Source of the DNA: Novosphingobium sp. G106
GTDB lineage: Bacteria; Pseudomonadota; Alphaproteobacteria; Sphingomonadales; Sphingomonadaceae
Assembly: GCF_019075875.1 (NCBI RefSeq)
Contig: NZ_JAHOOZ010000001.1
Span: forward strand, 3,100,001 to 3,164,000
Length of the DNA stretch: 64,000 nt
Reading direction: 5' to 3'
Shown here in pieces: positions 37,447-45,313 of the stretch. The notes beneath the pieces are model-generated. The model did not search any database. It saw only the letters and a list, made by a program, of their open reading frames with translations, and had not been told where the DNA came from. A program made the position numbers and the translations under genes. Numbering within the stretch: position 1 is the stretch's first letter; each line of letters opens with the position of its first letter.

Positions 37447-38604
37447 ATGGGTGCCCTGCGGGTAAGATCCAACCACCGGCTTGAACCGCTACTGCAGTCG
37501 CTGTCAGTGCGCGCACTGACTGTCGCCAATCGCTTTGTCATGTCGCCCATGACGCGCGAGAAATCGCCGGGCCGTGTGCCAGGCCCCGATGTCGCTCAAT
37601 ACTATCGTCGCCGGGCGGAGGGGAAAGTCGGCCTTATTGTGACGGAGGGCGTGGCGATCGACGATCCCGCTGCAGTCGACTACCACAATGTTCCCGCCAT
37701 GCACGGCGAGGACGCACTGGCCGGCTGGCGTCATGTCGTGGAACAGGTGCATGCCGCCGGAGGGAAGATTTTCCCGCAGCTCTGGCACCAGGGCGCGATG
37801 CGCGACGCCGCGATCAGCCCCTGGCCCGAAATAGGCCCGCGCCGGCCGTCCGGTGTCGTCGGCCCGTTCGGCAAAGCAAGTCTGGCCGCGGAAGTGGTTG
37901 CGCGGATCTCGCCCGATACGGCACCGATGACGGACAGCGAGATCGGCGACATCATCGCCGCGTACGGACGCAGTGCTAAATATGCGGCAACGGCCGGGTT
38001 CGATGGCATCGCGATCCATGGCGGGCATGGCTATCTCCCCGACAATTTTCTCTGGCACGGGACCAACCACCGTGTTGATCGCTGGGGCGGCGACCATCGC
38101 GGCCGGGCGACCTTTGTTGCGGAGCTCGTGAAGGAAATTCGGTCGCGCGTGGGCAAGGAGATGCCTATCCTCTTTCGGTTTTCGCAGTGGCGCATGCAGG
38201 ACTACGCCTCTCGCCTGGCCGAAACACCGACCGAATTGGAACAACTGCTTACCCCCATCGCCGATGCTGGCGTCGACATCTTCGACGGCAGCCAGCGGTA
38301 TTTCGACACGCCGATGTTCGAAGGATCGCCGCTAAATCTCGCTGGGTGGGCCAAGAAGTTGACCGGCAAGCTGGGCATGACGGTGGGCGCTGTGGGCTTG
38401 GCCGAGACGCGACGCGATCATGCGCCCGGTGCCTCAGACGCAACCGACAATCTCGATAGGCTCGTCGAGCGATTCGAACGCGGCGAGTTCGATCTGGTGG
38501 CGGTCGGCCGCGCGTTGCTCAACGATCCCGATTGGCTGGGAAAGGCGATACGCGGTGAACCATTCCTCCCGTTCGACGCCGCCAATCTCGCGCGATTGAA
38601 CTGA
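37447..38604 (+). CDS. NADH:flavin oxidoreductase (old yellow enzyme family)
   Basis: A protein of about 385 residues with the FMN TIM-barrel signatures NRFVMSPMTRE, YYRRRAEGKVGLIVTEG, FPQLWHQGAMRD, GFDGIAIHGGHGYLPDNFLW, FRFSQW and AVGRALLNDPDW. It would reduce an activated C=C or act as a flavin dehydrogenase. I begin at ATG 37447 (MGALRVRSN), where conserved sequence starts; the open frame goes back to 37261 but overlaps the EthD gene end. A related, frameshifted copy is at 46540-47669. Confidence 0.88.
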   Translation: MGALRVRSNHRLEPLLQSLSVRALTVANRFVMSPMTREKSPGRVPGPDVAQYYRRRAEGKVGLIVTEGVAIDDPAAVDYHNVPAMHGEDALAGWRHVVEQVHAAGGKIFPQLWHQGAMRDAAISPWPEIGPRRPSGVVGPFGKASLAAEVVARISPDTAPMTDSEIGDIIAAYGRSAKYAATAGFDGIAIHGGHGYLPDNFLWHGTNHRVDRWGGDHRGRATFVAELVKEIRSRVGKEMPILFRFSQWRMQDYASRLAETPTELEQLLTPIADAGVDIFDGSQRYFDTPMFEGSPLNLAGWAKKLTGKLGMTVGAVGLAETRRDHAPGASDATDNLDRLVERFERGEFDLVAVGRALLNDPDWLGKAIRGEPFLPFDAANLARLN

Positions 38605-38634
38605 GCCGATGAACTTCAGGAACAGGAGTGGATT

Positions 38635-38682
38635 TATGGCATTGGATATAGTTCCCGACTTCGGGCGGAAATCGCATAGGTG
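38635..38682 (+). CDS. possible leader peptide, 15 residues
   Basis: ATG 38635 follows AGGAG by 8 bases and encodes MALDIVPDFGRKSHR with its TGA at 38680-38682. This overlaps the GTG start of the next gene, which itself lacks a good ribosome site and has an in-frame TAG immediately before. The arrangement suggests translational coupling. A displaced true N-terminus caused by an indel is the alternative. Confidence 0.4.
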
Positions 38683-39954
38683 AGCGCGGGTAACGACCAT
38701 CCGCGCTCGGCTCTCGCTGCGGAACAGCAGCGGCTGACCGAGGAGCGAGCGCTTGCCGCCTTCAACTCAACCGAGGTGCAGGCAGCCATAACGCGCGTTA
38801 TCGCCCATTTCCGGGCCGACCGGAATGCAGCCTACGAAGACCAGGATGAGCTGATACAGCAAAGTGCGCGCGAACATCTGTTTCACGCCTGCCTGATGGC
38901 GGCCAGCGAGACGCCTCTGCGCCCGCGCTTCGTGTGGACCTTGTGCCACGATCATGAGTGGATGGGCATGAAAGTGCCTGGTAGCCGGTTTGGACAGGAC
39001 AACTCGGACAATGGCTACCGCCTGGCCTACATCGACGGCAATCGGCGCTATAACATCACCGGCCGCTTCCTGGATGCAGCACCGGTCGATTGGTCGATCT
39101 GCGTCATTCCCGCCCAGGTCGGGGAGAACCTCTTCGCGGACACCCTCGGTTTTATCGGCCGGGAAAGCGTCGACGTCGCCCCTGACGGCAGCTTTCAAAT
39201 CCTCTGCGATGCGACGCCCACCGAGGGGCGGCGCAATCATCTTTGTGTCAAGGACGGCAAGATCCTGAACGTCCGCGACACCCTTGGCGATTGGGCCTGC
39301 GAACGTCCGTGTCTTCTCGATATCGAGCCGATTGACGATGCACCGCAGGACAGCTTCGACGCGGACCGGGCGAAAACCCGCGCAGCGGAACTCGGCGAAA
39401 CGATCGCAAGGTTTTTCCTCGAGCATCTTCAGCACGGTTATTTCGAAAGCGGGCCGATCAATTCGATGAACACGCCCTGGTCTGCCGGAAGTGCGGGCGG
39501 TCTCCTTACCCAAGCGTCGTCGCTGGGACACTATGGCCTGGCCCAGGACGAGGCGATGATCATCACCGCTGACCCGATGGGTGCGCCCTATGTTGGCATG
39601 CAGATCACCGATATCTGGATGCTTTCTTATGAGTACCGTACCCATACCAGCAGCTTGAATCATGCACAGGCCAAGCAATCCGGGGACGGCCTCTTCCGCT
39701 GGGTGATTTCCGGCCGCGACCCCGGCGTCTACAACTGGCTTGATGGTAGCGGGCAGCGGCGTGGAACGATCCTGCTTCGCTGGCAACACCTACCCGGCAA
39801 CGTCATTCCGGGTCTCGACAAATTGCAGACCGAGGTCGTGAAGATTTCGGAGCTAAAGGATAAGCTGCCTGCCGATACGGTATGGGTCGATAGCCATGCA
39901 CGGCGGGCGCAGCAAGCACAGCGGAAGCGTGATTACGATAAGCGTGTTGAATAA
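38680..39954 (+). CDS. uncharacterised protein, DUF1214-like C-terminal region
   Basis: A 424-residue soluble protein. I do not recognise the N-terminal half (MSAGNDHPRSALAAEQQ..., with HDHEWMGMKVPGSRFGQDNSDNGYRLAYIDG). The C-terminal half (DGLFRWVISGRDPGVYNWLDGSGQRRGTILLRWQ) recalls DUF1214-type proteins found in catabolic clusters. No signal peptide or membrane segment is visible. It starts with GTG overlapping a short leader, follows the OYE gene by 76 bases, and ends just before a 19-bp perfect hairpin. Confidence 0.7.
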   Translation: MSAGNDHPRSALAAEQQRLTEERALAAFNSTEVQAAITRVIAHFRADRNAAYEDQDELIQQSAREHLFHACLMAASETPLRPRFVWTLCHDHEWMGMKVPGSRFGQDNSDNGYRLAYIDGNRRYNITGRFLDAAPVDWSICVIPAQVGENLFADTLGFIGRESVDVAPDGSFQILCDATPTEGRRNHLCVKDGKILNVRDTLGDWACERPCLLDIEPIDDAPQDSFDADRAKTRAAELGETIARFFLEHLQHGYFESGPINSMNTPWSAGSAGGLLTQASSLGHYGLAQDEAMIITADPMGAPYVGMQITDIWMLSYEYRTHTSSLNHAQAKQSGDGLFRWVISGRDPGVYNWLDGSGQRRGTILLRWQHLPGNVIPGLDKLQTEVVKISELKDKLPADTVWVDSHARRAQQAQRKRDYDKRVE

Positions 39955-39955
39955 T

Positions 39956-39998
39956 TCGAATGGGCGAGCGAGGAAGTTCTCCTCGCTCGCCCATTCGA
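39956..39998. terminator. perfect 19-bp hairpin, likely bidirectional terminator
   Basis: The arms at 39956-39974 and 39980-39998 are perfectly complementary (starting TCGAATGGGCGAGCGAGGA) with a 5-base loop. It lies immediately after the stop at 39954 and before oppositely oriented remnants. No long T run follows, so it may be a factor-assisted or bidirectional terminator. Confidence 0.6.
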
Positions 39999-40031
39999 TT
40001 GGGAATCATGGCCGGCTCTTGCCAATTACGG

Positions 40032-40240
40032 TCAGAGAACGAGTTTCGCGGCACGCCAGCTTGCTGCCATGATCGGACCGTTGGTATTTGCCGACACCAT
40101 GGTCAGGAACATCGAGCCATCGACCACGCGAAGGCGTTCAACACCGCGAACGCGCGCGCCTGCGTCTAACGGCGCGTCGTCGCGCCCCATCGCGACAGTG
40201 CCGAAAGCATACCCTCACGGGGTCATGAAAAGTTCGACAT
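40032..40240 (-). pseudogene. GMC oxidoreductase C-terminal remnant
   Basis: The minus strand reads VELFMTP, an in-frame TGA, then GYAFGTVAMGRDDAPLD, RVRGVERLRVVDGSMF and VSANTNGPIMAASWRAAKL to a stop. This is the FAD-linked C-terminal end (His/Asn active-site loop VSxNTNxP) of glucose-methanol-choline oxidoreductases. Only about 65 residues remain. It is fused upstream to an unrelated alpha/beta-hydrolase fragment, so the locus has suffered a deletion. Confidence 0.7.
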
Positions 40241-40710
40241 CGCGCCGAAGAGGCCGGATTCACGGTTGAGCGAGCGGATCCAGGCATGGCCGTCCAGGAT
40301 CGTCGCCTGCGCGACGCAGGCCTTCACGCGCAGGTTGTAAGTGGCGACATGCGTCACGATCCCCGCCGAAACTCGTGCCCCTGATCCCGATCCGCATCGG
40401 ATCGACGCCGGCCGCGTTTCAAGCCAGTCGAGTGCGGATTTGAAATCTTCGGTTTCCTGAAGCGGCCACGGAAGTCCCCGGGGTTCACCGCCGCTTATGC
40501 CGAAATGGCGGTAGACTATGGCCAGAACGACATAGCCGGCCTCGACGAAAATTCAGATTCCTCAACCAGGCTGGAGCGCGAGCCCGCAAAGCCATGGCCG
40601 AGGACGAGAGCGGGATAGGAGCCATTGGGCTGGAAACCGGACGGCAGCACGAGTTCACCCTCGCACTCAACACCCTCCGACTTGAACGTTACGACAGTTC
40701 TGTTGACCAT
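40241..40710 (-). pseudogene. alpha/beta-hydrolase remnant (dienelactone/peptidase type)
   Basis: From ATG 40710 the minus strand reads MVNRTVVTFKSEGVECEGEL, LVLGHGFAGSRSSLVEE, then in other frames FVEAGYVVLAIVYRHFGISGGEPRG, MRIGIRGTSFGG (nucleophile serine) and VKACVAQATILDGHAWIRSL. At least three frame changes are needed and the last third is missing, replaced by the GMC tail. The number of defects and the fusion argue for real decay rather than error alone. Confidence 0.65.
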
Positions 40711-40739
40711 GTTCGTCCGTCAGTTTGGCTCGGCTTGCA

Positions 40740-41991
40740 TCAATCGAACCGCACATGAAGCTGTTGCGGTCCGCGCAGGCCGAAACCGGTCACTTCGGGT
40801 GATGGATAGCGATCGTCACGGCGCAGTTTGGGCAGGCGGTCGAGCAGCGCATTGAGTGCATTGCTCATCTCTAACCGGGCGAGATGCTGGCCGATGCAGA
40901 TATGAGGACCATAACCAAAGGCTGCATGCGAACGGCTTGCCCGGCTTATGTCAAATTCGTCGGGACGATCGAAGGCATTTTCATCGCGGTTAGCGGCTGC
41001 CAACATAACCGACATGTGATCGCCGGGACGAATGACGATGCCGGAAAGCTCGATCTCGTGGTGCGGGGTCCGGGCGATCATGGGTACGGGGCAATTCCAC
41101 CGAAGGCCTTCCTCGATCGCAGCGCCAATCAGGTTCCGGTTATACTTGACCTCCTCGAACTGGTCCGGGTGGTTCAGCAACGCGCATAGCACCGTCGAGA
41201 AGCCATTGTAGCTAGTGTCGCCGCCGGCATTCATGAGCTGGCGGAAGAAGCTGATAACGACATCGTCGGGTAGGCGCTCTCCGCCAGTCTCGGCAGTGGC
41301 AATGATCGACACGAAATCGCCGTCACTGGGATTCCTTCGCCGTTCGCCTATAACCGCCGTAAGGTACTCCTTGAGCTTGTTCACGGCGTCCATGCCATGT
41401 TCGTGATCGAAGGATATCGCGATTTGCCCGAAAGCCAGGCGGTGAAAGACCTCCCTGTCTTCCATTGGCAAACCCATCAACTCGTGGATGAAGTGGAATG
41501 GGAAATGAAGGGTGAACTGGCTGACCAATTCAGCGTGGCCGGAATCTTCGAACCCGTCGATCAGATCGTTGATCTGGCGGGGAATAATTTCCTCCCCCCA
41601 CTTGCTCGCCTTGCTGGGCGAAAACGCGGTCTGAAATAGCCGGCGGAAACGGCCATGCTCCGGATTGTCCATAGTGGTGACGGAGCGGCCGAAAGCTACC
41701 CCCAGGTTATGGTTATAGATGGTATTGGAAAAGTTGGCCGTTTCCTGAAGCGCGCGTGACACCTCCTTATGACCAAGGATTCCCACTTTGCGGACGTGCG
41801 GCATCGTCAGGTCGCCAGGCAAACCGAAGTGCGCACGTATGTCCCCATCGAAGACGGGGTTTTGCAGGCGAAGGGCTTTCAGTTCCGGATAGAAATTCCC
41901 GATCCGCCCCTCGCCCCCCCAGGTCCTTCATCGCGGTGAAAGGGTTGTAGCTCACATCGTCATAGTCACGAATTTTGAGACTAGCGTTCAT
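40740..41991 (-). CDS. cytochrome P450 (frameshifted)
   Basis: A class-I-type bacterial P450 of about 416 residues. It starts MNASLKIRDYDDVSYNPFTAMKDLGG. The C7 run 41914-41920 needs one base fewer, giving GGEGRIGNFYPELKALRLQNPVFDGD. The I-helix is MNAGGDTSYNGFS, and the haem-binding loop FGYGPHICIGQHLA is near the C-terminus with the cysteine ligand. No ferredoxin or ferredoxin reductase gene is visible in the window. An imperfect type B palindrome lies about 100 bases upstream. Confidence 0.88.
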
Positions 41992-42090
41992 GAACTCCGA
42001 ACTCCCACACCCAATCCCGCCAAGCGAGGCAGCGGCTATTGCCGGCTTGAGATAGGAGTACGCCCTCCGAAAATTCTCGGCAACACAAAT

Positions 42091-42107
42091 GTTAGCACCC
42101 ACTTAAT
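42091..42107. promoter_or_regulatory. putative operator, type B (weak)
   Basis: GTTAGCA-CC-CACTTAA, 100 bases upstream of the P450 start at 41991. The left arm matches type B well; the right arm is degenerate. Confidence 0.3.
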
Positions 42108-42513
42108 ATAACTTCGTCACAGCCACCCGAATCGTTCTTCGCGAGCCGGCGATGCACCAGCGTGAGGAGTCGAATCCGAGCAAGATGATAAGGCTTTCGA
42201 GGCATGCCGCGAGGGGGGGCGCAGGCCGGCGCAACCTCCCAGATGCGCCGAATTTCCGCTGCTGGCAAAAGGCCGTCAGCCGGCCAGAGTCGTGACCGCC
42301 GCGGCGATCCAGCTGGCATCCGAGGGATAGACACCGCTGCCATCGGCTTCGAGAGGCAACGGCGGGTCAGGTGGGGCCAAGCCTGTTACAGGCTTATCGA
42401 GATGACAGAACTCTTCGTGGCGGATCGGCACGGCAATCGCCACGCCGCTTCAAGAAAACCGGATGGCAACATAGGCCGCCTCGGAACGAATGATTTTCTC
42501 CGGTTATGCAATC
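42103..42513. other. inter-P450 region with a short gene remnant
   Basis: About 410 bases between the two P450 genes. On the minus strand, 42276-42495, one frame reads EKIIRSEAAYVAIRFS, a TGA, then VAIAVPIRHEEFCHLDKPV and a protein-like tail ending ASWIAAAVTTLAG and a stop. A GGAG lies a few bases before an ATT where an ATG would be expected. I do not recognise the family. The left part holds the promoter of the first P450. Confidence 0.4.
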
Positions 42514-43719
42514 CTACCGTGTCGGCCAGACCAGCGGGAGGGTGACCAGTCCCGCGACGCTGCCACTCTGATAACGGACAGGTTTTTCGGCATTCAAGCT
42601 GAAATCTGGAATGCGCTTCAGCCATTCTTCAAGCATGATGCGAATCTCGGCACGCGCCAAATTGGCGCCGGGACAGCGGTGCGTGCCTTTGCCAAAGGCC
42701 ATGTGATCCCGTGGCTGCCTCTCGAAGTCGATTTCCATGGCGTTCTCCCAGCGCCGTTCGTCGAGGCCGTGAACCATCGTCGGCAGCATGATCCGATCGC
42801 CCTGCTTCATCGTGACGCCATGAAAATCGACATCCCGCGAAAGCGTCCGCGCCACGGTCGGAATGGAATAGCGCCGGAGCAATTCCTCGATGATCCCGGG
42901 ATTCTTGCCTAGGTTTTCTGCGATATATTTCCGGTCGTCCGGATGCTCGGCGAGGTGCTTGATGATGAGGGCCATGGTTCCGCCGACAGTATCAAGACCG
43001 CCGAACATGATCTGCACGACATACCCAACCCGTTCACTATGCGTCAGTGGCCGGCCATCAGCGGTCATCGTGACGATTGTGCTTATGAGGTCCGATCCAG
43101 GGGTTTCAGCCCGCTTGCGTACCCAGCCATCGACATAGTCGAACATTTCACGCGTCGATGCGAATCGGCGGTCGACATCCGGGTTCTTGATCGCATCGTA
43201 AGTAAGGCCGAGCAGATAGGGCCGGTCCGTGGACGGCAGATCGACGATCTTGAGGAACACTTCCATCGGCATTATCAACGAGAAATCATCGACGAAATCG
43301 CAGTTCCCCTGCGGTGCGATCCCATCGATCAGATCGATTGCGAGTTGCCGCGCCGTCGCGGCTAGCTGGCTGACCGCCTTGGGCGACAAGGCGATGTTTA
43401 GCGGGTGGCGAACCATTCGATGAAACGGATCGTCTGATTCTATCGGCAGCTGTGGCGGGAATTCCTTGGGAGTCGGCGGAATTCCGATGCCCTTCCCCGA
43501 CTCGAATATTTCGGCGTCTGGCCAGGCTTGCTCAAGAAGCGCAGCGCGATTCAGGACCCAGTAGCCGCCAAAGACTGGCGTGTAGAAGATTGCCGGTTCG
43601 TTTTCGCCGACTTTGCGCCATGCGCGATGCACATTCTCGCTCGAACCCTCGAAGTCAAAAATATTGAAATCCCGCACCAAGTCAGCGGGAACATGCGAAG
43701 GAATTACTGCATTTTCCAT
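42514..43719 (-). CDS. cytochrome P450
   Basis: A 401-residue bacterial P450 with the substrate-helix motif FGGLDTVGGTM (I-helix, acid/alcohol pair changed to LDT), ELLRRYSIPTVAR (ExxR) and the haem loop FGKGTHRCPGANLAR. It starts MENAVIPSHVPADL. It follows the SDR gene by 29 bases, so P450 and alcohol dehydrogenase are probably made together. It belongs to a different subfamily from the P450 at 40740. Redox partners are not encoded nearby. Confidence 0.92.
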   Translation of the reverse strand: MENAVIPSHVPADLVRDFNIFDFEGSSENVHRAWRKVGENEPAIFYTPVFGGYWVLNRAALLEQAWPDAEIFESGKGIGIPPTPKEFPPQLPIESDDPFHRMVRHPLNIALSPKAVSQLAATARQLAIDLIDGIAPQGNCDFVDDFSLIMPMEVFLKIVDLPSTDRPYLLGLTYDAIKNPDVDRRFASTREMFDYVDGWVRKRAETPGSDLISTIVTMTADGRPLTHSERVGYVVQIMFGGLDTVGGTMALIIKHLAEHPDDRKYIAENLGKNPGIIEELLRRYSIPTVARTLSRDVDFHGVTMKQGDRIMLPTMVHGLDERRWENAMEIDFERQPRDHMAFGKGTHRCPGANLARAEIRIMLEEWLKRIPDFSLNAEKPVRYQSGSVAGLVTLPLVWPTR

Positions 43720-43748
43720 TCCTGTTCTCCAGATTGCCCGCGGGCGCC

Positions 43749-44726
43749 TTAAATTACGCCTTGCCGGCGGGCGGCGTCGGCCACAGCACTGAATTCTTCG
43801 TAAACCGTCTGCGGCTTGTGATAGATCGAGAGGTCAGCAATCTGAGCGATATGGGCTGCGACATCTTCCGGCGTCGCCGGCGTGGTTCCTGCCGGCGTCA
43901 CCCAGCCGTCGGCAGCACAAATGTGCACCTGTGCGTAGCGTCCGCTGTTGGCACTGAAGATCGCGTGCGTGAGATCACATTGCTCGCTGGCAAGATAAAG
44001 CACTAACGGCGTATTGAAATTGACCGTCTGGCGGCCTCCGGATGCCGACCAGTCTGCGTTGTCGAGCGATTTGGCAAATTCTGGGATCTCCCTGAACCCT
44101 TCAGTCATTTCGTCGCCAAGGCGGGAAATGGCCGTAGGCATCAGTAGGTTCGACTTGATCCCGTACGCAGAGCCCTCGATCGCCACGATGTGGCTGAGTC
44201 CCATCAGCCCGCCCTTCGCAGCCGCATAGTTGGCCTGCCATGCATGACCGTACATCGCGGAAGCCGACCCAGTAAAAATGAAACGTCCGTATCCATTTTT
44301 CCGCATCTCGCGGTACGCGGGCTGCGCAACGTAAAATGCGCCTTTCAGGTGCACATCCAGAACGGCATCGAGCTCGTCGTCCGCGATGTCCTCGAAGCGA
44401 TTATTTCGTAGAATACCAGCATTGGCGATGCATATGTCGACCTTGCCGAATGCATCGAGAGCGGCCTGGACGATTGCCGCGCCGCCGGCCCGTGTGGAGA
44501 CGCTATCGAAGTTTGCGACTGCCTCGCCTCCTTCGTCGCGAATTTGCCGAACCACCTCCTCCGCAGGCAGGGTCGACGCTCCTACCCCACCGCCCGAACC
44601 GCCCAGATCGTTCACCAAGACTTTGGCGCCTCGGCGGGCCATCTCGAGAGCATAGTCTTTGCCGAGACCGCCTCCCGCGCCGGTTATTATAGCGACGCGA
44701 TTATCGAAACGGACAGCTTCCGCCAT
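43749..44726 (-). CDS. SDR of the multifunctional-enzyme type 2 (3R-hydroxyacyl-CoA dehydrogenase-like)
   Basis: A 325-residue SDR. Its first ~250 residues (VAIITGAGGGLGKDYALEMARRGAKVLVNDLGGSGGG, NAGILRN, YAAAKGG) match the dehydrogenase part of peroxisomal MFE-2/17beta-HSD4-type proteins. A C-terminal extension (GWVTPAGTTPATPEDVAAHIAQIADLSIYHKPQTVYEEF) is typical of that group. It may oxidise a beta-hydroxyacyl-CoA or a steroid-like alcohol. It heads the SDR-P450 unit and has a strong type B palindrome 69 bases upstream. Confidence 0.88.
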   Translation of the reverse strand: MAEAVRFDNRVAIITGAGGGLGKDYALEMARRGAKVLVNDLGGSGGGVGASTLPAEEVVRQIRDEGGEAVANFDSVSTRAGGAAIVQAALDAFGKVDICIANAGILRNNRFEDIADDELDAVLDVHLKGAFYVAQPAYREMRKNGYGRFIFTGSASAMYGHAWQANYAAAKGGLMGLSHIVAIEGSAYGIKSNLLMPTAISRLGDEMTEGFREIPEFAKSLDNADWSASGGRQTVNFNTPLVLYLASEQCDLTHAIFSANSGRYAQVHICAADGWVTPAGTTPATPEDVAAHIAQIADLSIYHKPQTVYEEFSAVADAARRQGVI

Positions 44727-45030
44727 GATTCATCCTCTCATATCGTCGTTGAACGCGACACCGTTGGCACCAGTAGATCACTCTGCACAACTCAGTAAAG
44801 CACTTGCTTAACAAAAAGGGCCGGATCCATCACTTGAAATTTGCGTTGCGACCGCCTCCCACTCTTACCTCGCGGGCGTGAACCTGCACCGGGTCCAAAC
44901 CACTTTTCCCAAACGTGGCCCTCCCTGCGCGTCGCGAAACCACCGAATGCCCAGAAGATAGAACGCCTCATGAGCCCGTCCTGAAGGCAATCGACGCAGC
45001 CCGGTAACTCGCAGTCATGGGAACTGCAGA
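44727..45030. other. intergenic region with promoter signals
   Basis: About 300 bases between the SDR start and the end of the lipoyl-domain gene on the same strand. Apart from the type B palindrome at 44795-44812 I see no coding or repeat signal. Confidence 0.5.
44795..44812. promoter_or_regulatory. putative operator, type B
   Basis: GTAAAGCA-CT-TGCTTAAC, an 18-base palindrome with a single mismatched pair, 69 bases upstream of the SDR-P450 unit. It is the longest and most symmetric type B copy. Confidence 0.55.
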
Positions 45031-45261
45031 TCAGACGATCTCGCCGATTTCCGTGCCGACGTCATAAGTCTCGCCGGCCGGTGCCTTATGCACCAACGTG
45101 CCGGCGGTGGGCGCTTCGATATCGCGCGCCGTCTTGTTGGTTTCGAGCACGTAGATCACGTCGCCTTCCTTCACGGCGGCGCCGTCTTCCACTTTCCACT
45201 CGGCAAGCGTGCCCTCGCTCATCGACATTTCGAGCTTGGGAATGGTCAGAGTCGTCGACAT
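45031..45261 (-). CDS. free-standing lipoyl (biotinyl-like) carrier domain
   Basis: A 76-residue protein that is a lipoyl domain by itself: MSTTLTIPKLEMSMSEGTLAEW, then VLETNKTARDIEAPTAGTLV with the candidate lipoyl-lysine in ETNKTA, then VGTEIGEIV. Normally such a domain is fused to the E2 acyltransferase of 2-oxoacid dehydrogenases or is GcvH-like. AGAGGG stands about 7 bases before ATG 45261. It is the last gene of an OYE-sulfotransferase-lipoyl operon, with no E1, E2 or E3 gene adjacent. Biotin attachment is less likely because the AMKM-type motif is absent. Confidence 0.85.
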   Translation of the reverse strand: MSTTLTIPKLEMSMSEGTLAEWKVEDGAAVKEGDVIYVLETNKTARDIEAPTAGTLVHKAPAGETYDVGTEIGEIV

Positions 45262-45313
45262 CAATTCACCCTCTGTTGATCAGGATCGCCCCGCTTCAGG
45301 ATTTAGCGCTTCG

